Assembly (NCBI GenBank): GCA_035636095.1
Contig: DASPZU010000025.1
Span: 62,001-126,000 of the forward strand
Source: Gp7-AA10 sp035636095
Lineage (GTDB): Bacteria; Acidobacteriota; Thermoanaerobaculia; Gp7-AA8
DNA: 64,000 nt
Direction: 5' to 3'
In this document: positions 40,462-49,805 of the stretch, piece after piece
Layout of the letters: each line of letters opens with the position of its first letter
Position numbering within the stretch: position 1 is the stretch's first letter
The notes under the pieces: model-generated
What the model was told of the DNA's origin: nothing
What the model saw: only the letters and a program-made list of their open reading frames with translations
Databases searched by the model: none
Made by a program: the position numbers and the translations under genes

Positions 40462-41746
40462 ACGGATGCGCCTCGGTATTGAAGATCACAAAGCGTAGTG
40501 TATTATCATCACTAAATAGCAGATATAAATATTTCAGCGTCTCGGCCAGGAAGTAGCTCGGCATCAGATCGCCCCTCTCCTTCGTCACGACGCTCTTCAG
40601 ATTGGTGTAGCCGTTTTCGGTGCGGCAGTATTTGAGGAGATCGTCGAGAAACGTGCGGCCCATGGTGCGGTACTGCGGATCATTCGTGTAGTGACGGAGG
40701 TAATACGCCGACTCGATGATCTCCGGGCGCAGGGGATAGCCGGGATAGATCACCTTCATGGTTTTGTAGTCGATGACCTCGGGCTCGATGCCGTGGAGTC
40801 GCCACATCTTGTAGGCCGATGCCTCGAGCCGCCGCGCGCGGGGCACGTCGCCGCCTAACGCGAGCACTGCCGGAAGGAACGCGTGCAGCGCGCCGAATTG
40901 CGTGGCGGTGCGCTTTCCGCTGTTCATGTCGGCCTCGCCATACCACGCTCCGTCGGCGAGATACTGATTGACCGCTCTGATGCTCGTGCTCCACATCGAC
41001 TGACAGTCTTTGTCGCCGAAGAGCTTCGCGCATTTGAGGAGGTACTCGTAGTACGAATCGATGCCACCGCCGACGTGGCTGTTCGGGTTCGTCCACTGCC
41101 CGCTCTCGACGTCGATCTCTTCGCCGACCAGTCCGATTTTCGAGCGGCGGTTGTAGAGCTGCACAAGCGCGTTCTTGGCCTTCTCGAAGTAGACCGGCTT
41201 GCCGGTGTGTTTTGAAAGCGTTCCGAATTCGAGGATCAGAGTTCCGATCTCGGCAGGATTCGATTTCGGACCGCTGGTCTTGCCGGTTTTCAGATTCACG
41301 AAGCGGTAGGGCATGCCGGTCGGCGAATTGAAGACCGGCAGCAGGCGCGTGCCGAGGTCGTCGGCCAGGCGCAGGAGGCGCTGGTCGCCGGTCATCTCGT
41401 AGGCCGACAGGAGTCCGCCTAACAGCCGAATGGTCACCTCGAAGTTCTGCACCGAAATGTCTTTGTCGAACGAAAGACGATCGACGATCAGCGCCCGCGC
41501 TTTGTCGGCTTCGTCTTTGAGTCCCATCAGAATCAGCGAGTCGAGCGAATCGACCGGGGTCATCAGAAGCGACTGGCCGTACCAGTCGCGCGGCGTTTTG
41601 CTGATCGGCTGCAGCTCGTCATGGCCCCAGGCGTACTTTTCGTAGGCCTGCCACGAGAACAGGAGCTCGGACCGGACCCGATCGGCCAGATCGTCGGCGG
41701 CAGCGGCCTGGGCGATGAGAAAGAGAGCGACCACGAATTTTTTCAT
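40433..41746 (-). CDS. Secreted glycoside hydrolase family 47 (class I alpha-1,2-mannosidase-like)
   Basis: The 437-residue protein has a signal peptide (MKKFVVALFLIAQAAA) and a complete (alpha/alpha)7-barrel GH47 pattern: ELLFSWQAYEKYAWGHDELQPIS, VDSLDSLILMGLKDEADKA, IRLLGGLLSAYEMTGD, SHVGGGIDSYYEYLLK, GALHAFLPAVLALGG, LRPEIIESAYYLRHYT and the closing VIFNTEAHPF with the calcium-binding Thr. GH47 enzymes trim alpha-1,2-linked mannose, mostly in eukaryotic N-glycans, and are uncommon in bacteria. The ATG overlaps the GH2 stop (ATGA), so the two are co-translated. Codons at 40497-40535 are locally A/T-ending. Confidence 0.87.
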   Translation of the reverse strand: MKKFVVALFLIAQAAAADDLADRVRSELLFSWQAYEKYAWGHDELQPISKTPRDWYGQSLLMTPVDSLDSLILMGLKDEADKARALIVDRLSFDKDISVQNFEVTIRLLGGLLSAYEMTGDQRLLRLADDLGTRLLPVFNSPTGMPYRFVNLKTGKTSGPKSNPAEIGTLILEFGTLSKHTGKPVYFEKAKNALVQLYNRRSKIGLVGEEIDVESGQWTNPNSHVGGGIDSYYEYLLKCAKLFGDKDCQSMWSTSIRAVNQYLADGAWYGEADMNSGKRTATQFGALHAFLPAVLALGGDVPRARRLEASAYKMWRLHGIEPEVIDYKTMKVIYPGYPLRPEIIESAYYLRHYTNDPQYRTMGRTFLDDLLKYCRTENGYTNLKSVVTKERGDLMPSYFLAETLKYLYLLFSDDNTLRFVIFNTEAHPFRTSSRSPR

Positions 41747-44130
41747 GGGACGAATGCTCGCGGTTGCGCTGGAACTGCGTTGATTGTGAGGACTGCGTCT
41801 TTCAGACCATCCGACGATGCTCGCAACACGATCGGACCGGCGTTGCGAGACGCTTGCACAAGCACCTGACATTTCCCGCCGAACAGCCGCCGCTGCCACC
41901 CGCCCTGGAGAAACTTGTCGGGCTCATGACTGGCAGGACTCCCGTTTCCCACTCCAATCATTGCGCCGCTGCCTTCGATGGTGAAGTGAACCAGGTTGTC
42001 TGCATTCGGAACCTCTCGATTCTTCGCGTCGACAGCCGTGATCGAAACGACCGAAACATCTTCGCCGTCGGCATTGATGGCCACTCGATCGGCAACCGCG
42101 CGAATGGACGCCGGCGCGCCGGTAGTTTCGATTTTCGCCAACAGTAGTCTCCCGCTGCGTCGCGCTTTGGCCTCGAGTTTCCCAGCCGCGTAAGGCACAC
42201 TCCATTGAAGATGGGAATTCCGCTCCATCTTCTTTGATCCGAGGCTGCGCCCATTGAGAAACAACTCCACGGAGTCGGCGTTGCTGTTGACCCACACGTC
42301 GATCGGCTGTCCTTCCTTGTCGGACCAATTCCAATGTGGCGAGATGTGTAGCACGTCGGCATCTGACCACCAGGCTTGATAGTAGAAGAAGGTGTTCTTC
42401 GGAAAGCCGCACGTGTCGACGATTCCGAATTGTGAGCTGATGTTCGGCCATTGGTAGGGACTCGGTTCGCCTCGATAGTCGAAGCCGGTCCACACAAACG
42501 CGCCGGCCAGATAAGGTCGCTCGGCATAAAACTTCCACCAGCGTTCGGCAGTTGCACCGTAGTCGGGAGCGTTGACGTCGTAATCGCTCATGAACCCTCG
42601 TCCGGCGTCGTTCGCATACACCCCTCGCGTGCAGTAGGCACTCGCTTCCTCGGTGCCGACCATCGGTTGATCGGGATGCTCGCGGTGATACTTGTCGATG
42701 TCGCCTCGCCCGATGTAATTGACGCCACGCACATCGACCACGCTGTTGATTCCTTCATAGCGGTCGCCGTTATCGGCGGCATAAGTGCTGAGCCGAGTCG
42801 GATCGAGCTCTTTCTGCAGGCGCTTCATGGTTCGAGCGATTGCCGCGCCGACATCCGTGTTCTGCATCGACCACTCTTCATTGCCGAGGGACCACAGAAT
42901 CACCGAAGGATGGTTCCGGTCGCGGAGGATGAGTCGCCGGAGATTCTCGAGCAACTCCGGGGTACTTCCCATCAACCGGTTTTCATCCAGGACGAGCATG
43001 CCTGAGCGGTCGCAGATATCGAGCAACTCTGGAGTTGGCGGATTGTGGCTCGTGCGATAGGCATTTGCGCCCATCTCTTTCAATCGGCGGATTCGAAATT
43101 CCTGCAATGCATCGGGGAGCGCGATACCTGTGCCGGCATGATCCTGATGATTGCAAGTGCCCTTGATCTCGACGCGCTTTCCGTTCAGGAAAAAGCCCTT
43201 CTCTTTGTCGAAGGAGATCGTGCGAATTCCGAAACGCGATTCGACGCGGTCTGTCCCGATGCTCGAGACGAGCGTATAGAGATGCGGTGATTCGAGTGAC
43301 CACAACTGTGGATTGGAGATCTCCATCGATTGTGTGACGGTTTTTTCCTGATGCGGCGAAAGTGCAACGGAGTCGCTGACGCTGTTGTCGCCGATGACTG
43401 AAGAAACGAGCGTTGCGGTGACCGGCGATTCGCTGTCGTTGACGATCTGGGTGGTGATCGTCACCTTCCCGCCTTCGGATCGCACGAAGACGCCGTAAGG
43501 AGGAATATGCAGCGGCGGACATTTGAGCAGCCAGACATGCCGGTAGATTCCGGCGCCTTCGTAGAACCAACCTTCGTATTGCGTGGCGTCAACGCGCACG
43601 GTGAGCACGTTTTTCTCACCGAACAACACATAGTCGGTGACGTCGAAGGTGAATTCGCTGTAGCCGCTGGCGTTGCGACCGAGAAAATGGCCATTCAGCC
43701 AGGCGATGCTGTCGCGAAAAACGCCGTCGAACTTGATCGCGAGCCTTCTGCCTCGATCTTCACTCGAAACGACAAACGTCCGGCGGTACCAGCCGATGCT
43801 GGTCTTGGGAAACTGCCGTCCGATGGGCTTGTATCCGTGACTTCTCAGAGGAAATTTGTCGCCGTTGACGAAATCGAGCTCCACCGCCCAGTCGTGGGGG
43901 AGATTGAGTGTTCGCCAACCGCTGTCGTCAAACTTGAGCTGCGCAGGAGCGGGAGCGACTCCTGCTTTTGCGTAGGCCGCATGGTCGCTGCCGAAGCCGA
44001 AATCGTCGGCCGGCGAGGCAGCATCTCCAAAATGAAACTTCCAGCCAAAATCGAGAAGCAGCGCCTCGCGTTGATCCGCTGCTGTGGCGGTCCCCGCGAT
44101 CAGAAGGAGCGCCACGGCGAATTTCTTCAT
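41743..44130 (-). CDS. Secreted glycoside hydrolase family 2 beta-galactosidase-like enzyme
   Basis: The 795-residue enzyme has a signal peptide and the GH2 layout. A sugar-binding jelly roll (about 25-200, LPHDWAVE, WYRRTF, ATQYEGWFYEGAGIYRHVWL) precedes an immunoglobulin-like sandwich (210-305). The TIM barrel (310-610) contains NAYRTSHNPPTPELLDICDRSG, ILWSLGNEEW with acid/base Glu418 and candidate nucleophile Glu494 in VGTEEASAY. C-terminal Ig-like domains (DUF4982 type, about 610-780) follow. It should act outside the cytoplasm on beta-linked galactosides or related sugars. Its signal peptide closely resembles that of the coupled GH47 product. Confidence 0.92.
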   Translation of the reverse strand: MKKFAVALLLIAGTATAADQREALLLDFGWKFHFGDAASPADDFGFGSDHAAYAKAGVAPAPAQLKFDDSGWRTLNLPHDWAVELDFVNGDKFPLRSHGYKPIGRQFPKTSIGWYRRTFVVSSEDRGRRLAIKFDGVFRDSIAWLNGHFLGRNASGYSEFTFDVTDYVLFGEKNVLTVRVDATQYEGWFYEGAGIYRHVWLLKCPPLHIPPYGVFVRSEGGKVTITTQIVNDSESPVTATLVSSVIGDNSVSDSVALSPHQEKTVTQSMEISNPQLWSLESPHLYTLVSSIGTDRVESRFGIRTISFDKEKGFFLNGKRVEIKGTCNHQDHAGTGIALPDALQEFRIRRLKEMGANAYRTSHNPPTPELLDICDRSGMLVLDENRLMGSTPELLENLRRLILRDRNHPSVILWSLGNEEWSMQNTDVGAAIARTMKRLQKELDPTRLSTYAADNGDRYEGINSVVDVRGVNYIGRGDIDKYHREHPDQPMVGTEEASAYCTRGVYANDAGRGFMSDYDVNAPDYGATAERWWKFYAERPYLAGAFVWTGFDYRGEPSPYQWPNISSQFGIVDTCGFPKNTFFYYQAWWSDADVLHISPHWNWSDKEGQPIDVWVNSNADSVELFLNGRSLGSKKMERNSHLQWSVPYAAGKLEAKARRSGRLLLAKIETTGAPASIRAVADRVAINADGEDVSVVSITAVDAKNREVPNADNLVHFTIEGSGAMIGVGNGSPASHEPDKFLQGGWQRRLFGGKCQVLVQASRNAGPIVLRASSDGLKDAVLTINAVPAQPRAFVP

Positions 44131-44153
44131 GCAGAGACGTATTCTATGCAGCC

Positions 44154-45110
44154 GTGCGGGAAGCGCGCATCGATCCGACCTTTGAGAGCTGGCAATCGGC
44201 CGCCCGTGGGTTATTGCGGGAAGGCATTCCGCCGGCCGAGGTGCAGTGGAATGATGGCAGCATCGTTCAGTCTTCCCTTCTTGCCCTGACTGCGCCGCGT
44301 GCGATGGAGCCGGTGACCGAGTATCGCGTGCCGGCGCGATTCATCGAGCTCGCGCAGCGCGCGGCCGTGAATCGCGACCCTGGCCGTTGGGAGCTTCTGT
44401 ATCGAGTCTTGTGGCGGATCGTTCGCGAGAATCACGAATTGCTCGGCGCCGAACGCGACGCCGACGTGATGCGTCTCATGGAGCTGTCGCAACCGAGCGC
44501 GCGACCGTTCGTGCCGGACACAAAATCAGTCGAAGCGTTGCGCGAGGCGGTCAAGAGCTGTCGCGGTTGCGAGCTTTACAAATACGCCACGCAAGCGGTG
44601 TTCAGCCGCGGTCCGCAGGACGCGAAGATCGCATTGGTCGGCGAGGTTCCCGGCGATCAGGAAGACCTGCGTGGCGCGCCATTCGTCGGGCCCGCAGGCG
44701 AAGTGCTCGATCGCGCGCTCGCTCAGGTGCGATTGAATCGCGAAGAGCTGTACGTCACCAACGCCGTCAAGCATTTCAAATTCGAGCGCGTCGGCAAGCG
44801 TCGCATTCACAAAACGCCGACGCCCATCGAAGTGGCCGCCTGCCGTCCCTGGATCGAGACCGAGCTCCTCCTCATCCGCCCGCAAATCGTCCTCTGCCTC
44901 GGCGCCACCGCCGCGCGATCGATGATCGGCGATCAGTTCCGACTGATGAAACAACACGGCCAGTGGCTGAAGACGCAATGGTCGGAACAGACCATGGCGA
45001 CCATTCACCCCTCGGCGGTTTTGCGCGCGGATGATCCCTCGATGCAGGATCGCAATTACGCGATCCTGCTCGAGGATCTGGGCAAGGTGGCCGCTGCTGT
45101 CAGAACTTGA
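44154..45110 (+). CDS. udgX: UdgX-type uracil-DNA glycosylase with shortened DUF4130 N-terminus
   Basis: The 318-residue protein has a helical N-terminal part (1-112: PTFESWQSAARGLLREGIPP, RDPGRWELLYRVLWRIV) matching only the first half of the DUF4130 domain. A UDG domain follows with Fe-S cysteines 136, 139, 230 and 248, GEVPGDQED at 163-171, PFVGPAG, VTNAVKHFK, the diagnostic KRRIH (215-219, His219) and HPS at 285. The KRRIH loop defines UdgX, which forms a covalent link to uracil-containing DNA instead of releasing it. The GTG start is inferred; the gene lies 23 bases from the divergent GH2 start. It overlaps the TonB gene end. Confidence 0.88.
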   Translation: MREARIDPTFESWQSAARGLLREGIPPAEVQWNDGSIVQSSLLALTAPRAMEPVTEYRVPARFIELAQRAAVNRDPGRWELLYRVLWRIVRENHELLGAERDADVMRLMELSQPSARPFVPDTKSVEALREAVKSCRGCELYKYATQAVFSRGPQDAKIALVGEVPGDQEDLRGAPFVGPAGEVLDRALAQVRLNREELYVTNAVKHFKFERVGKRRIHKTPTPIEVAACRPWIETELLLIRPQIVLCLGATAARSMIGDQFRLMKQHGQWLKTQWSEQTMATIHPSAVLRADDPSMQDRNYAILLEDLGKVAAAVRT

Positions 45111-48100
45111 CGCCGAGCGAGAAGCGGAAGATGCGCGGCGTCTGATAATCGCTCACCCTCTCCGGTTTTCCGAAGCTGGCACCTTTGATGTAGTTGAGAC
45201 CTTCAACCGGCTTCTCAATGAACGGATTGAAGGCCTTCAAACCTCCGGCCGGACAAGAGGCCCCTTGCGTCGACCCGCCGGGGCAATCTATGGCCGTCAG
45301 CACTTCCTGATTGAACGATTGCACGCCGTGCTCGTTGAAGAGATTGTAGATCTGCGGTTGGATGAAGAAGTCGACGCCGCGCGCGAGTCGGATCTTGTAA
45401 TTGATGGCCAGGTCGGTGCGCGTGATGTTGTCGCTTTTCACGGTGCCACGGCCGCCAAAGAAGTAGGCGACGCTCGCCGGTGGGGTGAGATAACCAGGAT
45501 TGGTCACATACGGTCTCGAGTCAATGAGGCCGACGACGGAGTACGGTGAGCCGGAGTCGAAGTTTTGCAGCAAGCTGAAGTCGAACGCGCCCACGCGCGT
45601 CGACAGATCGTAAGAAGCCCAGAGTCTGGCGCGGTGACGCGTGTCCGCTTCCAGATCGCCGGTCGGATAATCCCAGCTCGCCTGACGATATTCGGGATAC
45701 CAGCCCTCATTGTTGTCGCCGACCAGCGGACCACTGCCGGTGTTTTCGCCTATCAGATTGCCCTTCAGGCGAGACAGTGTATACGTGCCGCCGAAGTTGA
45801 TCTGCTGTAGCAGCCGATAGCTGAACTGGGTCTGGATTGCTTTGTAATCGCGATTGTAAATTCCATTGTCGCTGCGGACGACGGCAAGATCGTATTGAGT
45901 TCCGAATTGATCGTTGCTCTTAGCAGTCGTCGTGTTGCGGTAGGAGCTGTAGAAGTTATCCCACTTCCGGTAAACGAAGTCTGCCCGAGCAAAGCCACGC
46001 ATTCCGAACATCGTTCCGGCTCCTAAAGTCCACTCTTTCGTGTTGATTGGATGGAGTCCCTTGACATCGAGAATGCTGTCGATGCCGGGAATTGATGGAC
46101 TAGTGCGGAACGGGCGCCGGTCGAGACCGCCATTCGCGAAGAACCAGTCGAAGATCATCTTGATGGCTTGAGCGGACGGGATAAGCTGGCTGGTAGGGGC
46201 GTTCACGTCATTGTTGATGTTCGGTCCGCGATAGTCCCATTGCAGGGTGGCATTTCGGCCGGCCGGATCGCCCTTGTTACCTGCTCCTTCTGACAGACGG
46301 CCGAGGTACTTGCCGTAGCTGGCATTGAGGATGAAACGTCCGCTTCCGAAGATGTCGTAATGCGCCGCCAATCGAGGACTGAACGTGGAATCATCGGCAA
46401 TCTTGAAGGTGTGGTCGCCGCTGATCGCGTTGTCTTTGTCGTAGCGCGCTCCGATGTTGAATGTCCAGTGGGGATTCAGAATCCAGCGGTCATTCAAGAA
46501 TAGTGATTTTGTGTTGTAGTTGGACCCTTTGCTCAGCACGAAGATCGGCAACCAGCTGATGCGCGTCTGAGTTCCAGTGGCGCCGCCGGGCATGCGTGGG
46601 AAGATCTGGTCTCCGCGGATGATCGTGTTCGGCACACTGATCCGGTAGTCGCTGCCGTTCTGATAGTTGTTGACCCGCCGCAGCTCGCTGAAGTGTTCGA
46701 AACCGCCGAGAATCTCCTGGCTTCCGAAAGTCGGATTGGACCAGAAATATGTTCCCTTGAAGGCGTAATCCTGAATATTGCGCTGCTCGCCTTGTGGTGT
46801 TTTTCGGAAGGTCGGAGACCAATACCGTCCTCCGCGAGCGCGATCGGTGATCAGTGTTCCTTTGATCAGGTCGTAATAAGGTGACCCCGAGCCGACGAAC
46901 GAAAATCTCTTCTTCGAATACTGTCCTTCGATGAAGAATTTGTCGGTTAGGACACCATTGTAATTCAGAGCCCGAAGTGAGCTCGGCGTCTCGCGACTGG
47001 ACACCAGGCTGTCCAGATCCATGATCGTTTGGCCGGTCTGGTTTGTTTCACTTGACTTGACGTCGAGGATCGACCCCACCAGCCGGTGTTTACTGCTGAT
47101 GGCGCCCGTCAGTTTCCCTTCCAGACGATGCTCTTTTGTGCCATGCGGATAGGAAAGTGGCGTCAACGGCGTGCCGATCGCGATCTGATTGCCATTGGCG
47201 TCCTGATCACCGGCTCGCGCCGCGCCGGGCACCGTCTGTTTGGCGTCATCCAATTTTGCATAGCGTCCTGCTCCGAAGAACCACAGACGATCGCGAAAGA
47301 ACGGCCCGCCGAGCGTTCCTTCGTAAACCGGATTGATTTTGTCTTCCTGGTCGGTCGTCAGCGGGGTCTTCGCGTACCAGCTTTGATTGGTCAGGCTGCT
47401 GCGGACCGTTCCCTTCAGGTCGTTGCCGCCCGACTTGGTGATCATCGTGACCACGCCGCCTGTGAAGTGTCCATATTCCGCTGAGATGGCGCCGGTGAGA
47501 ATGGTCGTTTCTTGTATGGCATCCTCGATGAACACTGGATTCGTGTCCAACTGGCCGCGCAGATTCTCGTTCACGATTGCGCCGTTGATCAGATACAAGC
47601 TGTCAAACGACATCGCGCCCGAGATCATGATGTTTCCGCCCTGCACGTAATCGGGACCCTTGTTATTCACGCCGGGCGAGAGAAGGGCGATGCTCCGCGG
47701 CGTGCGGTCCGTCGGAAGCGCCTCGATCATCTCTTGCTTGAAGTTCGTGCTGACCTGAGGTGACTCGACTGTAGCAGTCATGGGTGTTTCGGCCGTGACC
47801 GTGATCGCCTCCGACATGGCAGCCGGACGCATGTCGACGTCGATGCGATCGGTTCGAGTTGCGGCCAGAACGATCTTGCGTGTCACGCTCGCCATCCCAG
47901 CGAGCTCGAACTTCACGGTGTAATTGCCGGGTGGTAGAAGAGCCATGAGATATTCACCGGTCTGGCTCGTCTCACTCGAACGACTTCCTTGCAGATTCGG
48001 TGAGGTGACGGTAATCGTCGCGCCCGGAACGGCGGCACCATCGGCGGTAACTCTTCCGATCAGCGTGGAGGTGGGGATTGACTGCGCCATCGCGAAGCCG

Positions 48101-48144
48101 GCGATGAGAGTCACGATGAGGAAAACGACAAATCGCTTCGTCAT
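45100..48144 (-). CDS. TonB-dependent receptor with carboxypeptidase-regulatory-like N-terminus, second copy
   Basis: The 1014-residue paralogue of the receptor at 36.6-39.6 kb has a signal peptide (RFVVFLIVTLIAGFAMA), N-terminal CarboxypepD_reg domain (STLIGRVTADGAAVPGATITVTSPNLQGSRS, GEYLMALLPPGNYTVKFELAGM), plug with ISGAMSFDSLYLINGAIVNE and GAISAEYGHFTGGVVTMITKSGGND, and a barrel ending FRFSLGVKF. The two copies share motifs along the whole length but are clearly diverged, implying different ligands. GGGAGG precedes the ATG. The stop region is antisense to the end of udgX. Confidence 0.93.
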   Translation of the reverse strand: MTKRFVVFLIVTLIAGFAMAQSIPTSTLIGRVTADGAAVPGATITVTSPNLQGSRSSETSQTGEYLMALLPPGNYTVKFELAGMASVTRKIVLAATRTDRIDVDMRPAAMSEAITVTAETPMTATVESPQVSTNFKQEMIEALPTDRTPRSIALLSPGVNNKGPDYVQGGNIMISGAMSFDSLYLINGAIVNENLRGQLDTNPVFIEDAIQETTILTGAISAEYGHFTGGVVTMITKSGGNDLKGTVRSSLTNQSWYAKTPLTTDQEDKINPVYEGTLGGPFFRDRLWFFGAGRYAKLDDAKQTVPGAARAGDQDANGNQIAIGTPLTPLSYPHGTKEHRLEGKLTGAISSKHRLVGSILDVKSSETNQTGQTIMDLDSLVSSRETPSSLRALNYNGVLTDKFFIEGQYSKKRFSFVGSGSPYYDLIKGTLITDRARGGRYWSPTFRKTPQGEQRNIQDYAFKGTYFWSNPTFGSQEILGGFEHFSELRRVNNYQNGSDYRISVPNTIIRGDQIFPRMPGGATGTQTRISWLPIFVLSKGSNYNTKSLFLNDRWILNPHWTFNIGARYDKDNAISGDHTFKIADDSTFSPRLAAHYDIFGSGRFILNASYGKYLGRLSEGAGNKGDPAGRNATLQWDYRGPNINNDVNAPTSQLIPSAQAIKMIFDWFFANGGLDRRPFRTSPSIPGIDSILDVKGLHPINTKEWTLGAGTMFGMRGFARADFVYRKWDNFYSSYRNTTTAKSNDQFGTQYDLAVVRSDNGIYNRDYKAIQTQFSYRLLQQINFGGTYTLSRLKGNLIGENTGSGPLVGDNNEGWYPEYRQASWDYPTGDLEADTRHRARLWASYDLSTRVGAFDFSLLQNFDSGSPYSVVGLIDSRPYVTNPGYLTPPASVAYFFGGRGTVKSDNITRTDLAINYKIRLARGVDFFIQPQIYNLFNEHGVQSFNQEVLTAIDCPGGSTQGASCPAGGLKAFNPFIEKPVEGLNYIKGASFGKPERVSDYQTPRIFRFSLGVKF

Positions 48145-48189
48145 TGAACCTCCCTCTTGTTGGATGGAGCGGGGGCAACGCTCCAAGTT

Positions 48190-48217
48190 GTGGTAGTAAT
48201 CCGAACCAACCTACCAC
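48190..48217 (+). promoter_or_regulatory. Inverted repeat directly upstream of the PhyH gene
   Basis: GTGGTAG (48190-48196) and CTACCAC (48211-48217) form a perfect 7-base inverted repeat around a 14-base spacer, ending one base before the ATG. It lies between divergent genes and takes the place of a ribosome-binding site, so it could be an operator or a translational hairpin. No regulator is assigned. Confidence 0.4.
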
Positions 48218-48982
48218 ATGCTGCAGATCGACTCCAAAGCATTCGAGCGCGACGGCCATATCCACGTCCACGGGCTGGCCTCACGCCACGCGATCGCGCA
48301 ATACCGAGCGGTCATCGGGGCGGTAGTGGAAACGGCCAAAGATCAGCCGCAGGGACGGATCGATGATTACTCGAAGTTGTTCACGCAGGTGACGAACCTC
48401 TGGCGCATCAGCGACGCCGCCCGGCAGATTGTCTTCTCGCGCCGCTTCGCGGAAGCTGCGGCGCAGTTGCTCGGCGTCTCCTCGGTCCGTCTCTACCACG
48501 ATCAGGCGCTGTTCAAGCCGCCCGGCGCCGATCGCACGCCGTGGCATCAGGACCGTTACTACTGGCCGCTCGATAGCGATCGGACGATCACGATGTGGAT
48601 GCCGCTGGTGGATGTCGACATGCAGATGGGATCGATGATTTTCGCCTCCGGTTCGCATCGCGCCACCGGCCTCGGTGACCTCATCATCTCGGGCGAGACC
48701 GATCGCAGCCTGACATCGATCATCAAAGAACGCCGCTGGCCGGTCTGGAGCGAGCCGGTGAAGGCAGGCGATGCGACCTTCCACGCCGGCGGAACGCTGC
48801 ACTCGGCGGGGGCGAATCGATCGGATCGCGTCCGCGAAGTGCTGACCATCATCTACTTCGCAACCGGAACGCGCGTCGCGCCGCCCGCGAATCCGAATCA
48901 GCAGGTCGATCTGGAAGTCTTCCTCCCCGGTGCACGACCCGGGGAGGAAGCGAAGAGCGAGTTGAATCCGGTCCTCTACTGA
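48218..48982 (+). CDS. Phytanoyl-CoA dioxygenase (PhyH) family protein
   Basis: The 254-residue Fe(II)/2-oxoglutarate oxygenase shows the iron-binding triad His110-x-Asp112 in WHQDRYYWPL and the distal His195 in GGTLHSAGANRSD, with Arg204 placed to bind 2-oxoglutarate. TITMWMPLVDVDMQMGSMIFASGSHR is the typical double-stranded-helix core. The family hydroxylates varied small molecules; the substrate is unknown. The ATG sits directly after an inverted repeat without a Shine-Dalgarno. Its last seven bases overlap the convergent gene. Confidence 0.87.
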   Translation: MLQIDSKAFERDGHIHVHGLASRHAIAQYRAVIGAVVETAKDQPQGRIDDYSKLFTQVTNLWRISDAARQIVFSRRFAEAAAQLLGVSSVRLYHDQALFKPPGADRTPWHQDRYYWPLDSDRTITMWMPLVDVDMQMGSMIFASGSHRATGLGDLIISGETDRSLTSIIKERRWPVWSEPVKAGDATFHAGGTLHSAGANRSDRVREVLTIIYFATGTRVAPPANPNQQVDLEVFLPGARPGEEAKSELNPVLY

Positions 48983-49596
48983 AGGACTTCCGCGAGGGCG
49001 TCGAGCCGCTCGCCCCACCACGCTTTCATTTTCGCCGCTTCAGCTTTGTCGGGAAGCTTCTGGTGCGTCACTGCCACGGCACTTTTCCTGTCGCCTTTCG
49101 ACAAGAACATAACCTCGACAGTCGTGCCGTCGTCCCATGCGATGCGCATTCGCTTGTTAGGCGTCGTGCTGCGGACGTCAAAGTTCGCCAATTTTCTGAA
49201 AGCGGAGAACAATTTCTTGACGGGCACCGCGAAGGTCTTGCTTTTGCTGGCCTCATATCCGCCGCCGCGACGCTGTCCGCGGTCGCGCAGTCCGCGAATA
49301 CGCTCGTAACCGACAGTCACCGTCTGACTCCACCAATCGGGCGTTCCGATCGAAGACACGTACTGCGCGATTTCGCGGTGCGGTTTCGATATCGCACCGG
49401 CGTCGTCCAGCAGCTTGACCCACTCCGCCCACGAACGGCCGGTTGCTCTCTGAATCGCGGCTTCGCTCATTCCGGCGCGCTCCGCGAAATCCCCTTCTTT
49501 TTTCCTGACGATGTGAAGACGGGCGGCGGTGTACGACTCGCCTGTCTTGTGCATGCGGGATCGAACGATCCGCTTGAGGTCTTTTTGTTTCGGCAT
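48976..49596 (-). CDS. DUF4287/DUF5655-like protein with SRPBCC-type C-terminus
   Basis: The 206-residue cytosolic protein begins PKQKDLKRIVRSRMHKTGESYTAARLHI, a short motif common at the start of such proteins. A DUF4287-like part (MSEAAIQRATGRSWAEWVKLLDDAGA) and the segment QYVSSIGTPDWWSQTVTVGYERIRG follow. The C-terminal half (about 110-206) looks like a compact SRPBCC/AHSA1 domain ending KAWWGERLDALAEVL. AAGGAG lies six bases before the ATG. The function is unknown; relatives are small lipid- or ligand-binding proteins. Confidence 0.7.
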   Translation of the reverse strand: MPKQKDLKRIVRSRMHKTGESYTAARLHIVRKKEGDFAERAGMSEAAIQRATGRSWAEWVKLLDDAGAISKPHREIAQYVSSIGTPDWWSQTVTVGYERIRGLRDRGQRRGGGYEASKSKTFAVPVKKLFSAFRKLANFDVRSTTPNKRMRIAWDDGTTVEVMFLSKGDRKSAVAVTHQKLPDKAEAAKMKAWWGERLDALAEVLQ

Positions 49597-49805
49597 CACG
49601 ATCTCCTTCGTTCATGCCGCGAGCGAAGCCCCCCAGCAGCGCCGTCCGCGACGACGAAGGTTCGTCATACCGATCCGGGAGTATGCCCCCCTTTGCCTCT
49701 GCGCGGTCTTCGCTGGGGGAAGACAACCGAGGTTAGGCGCGGATCAGCGCCGAGGGGGAATCTAGCTCCTTCTACGAGCGATGTCCAGTGTGGGAAGATC
49801 GCTGG

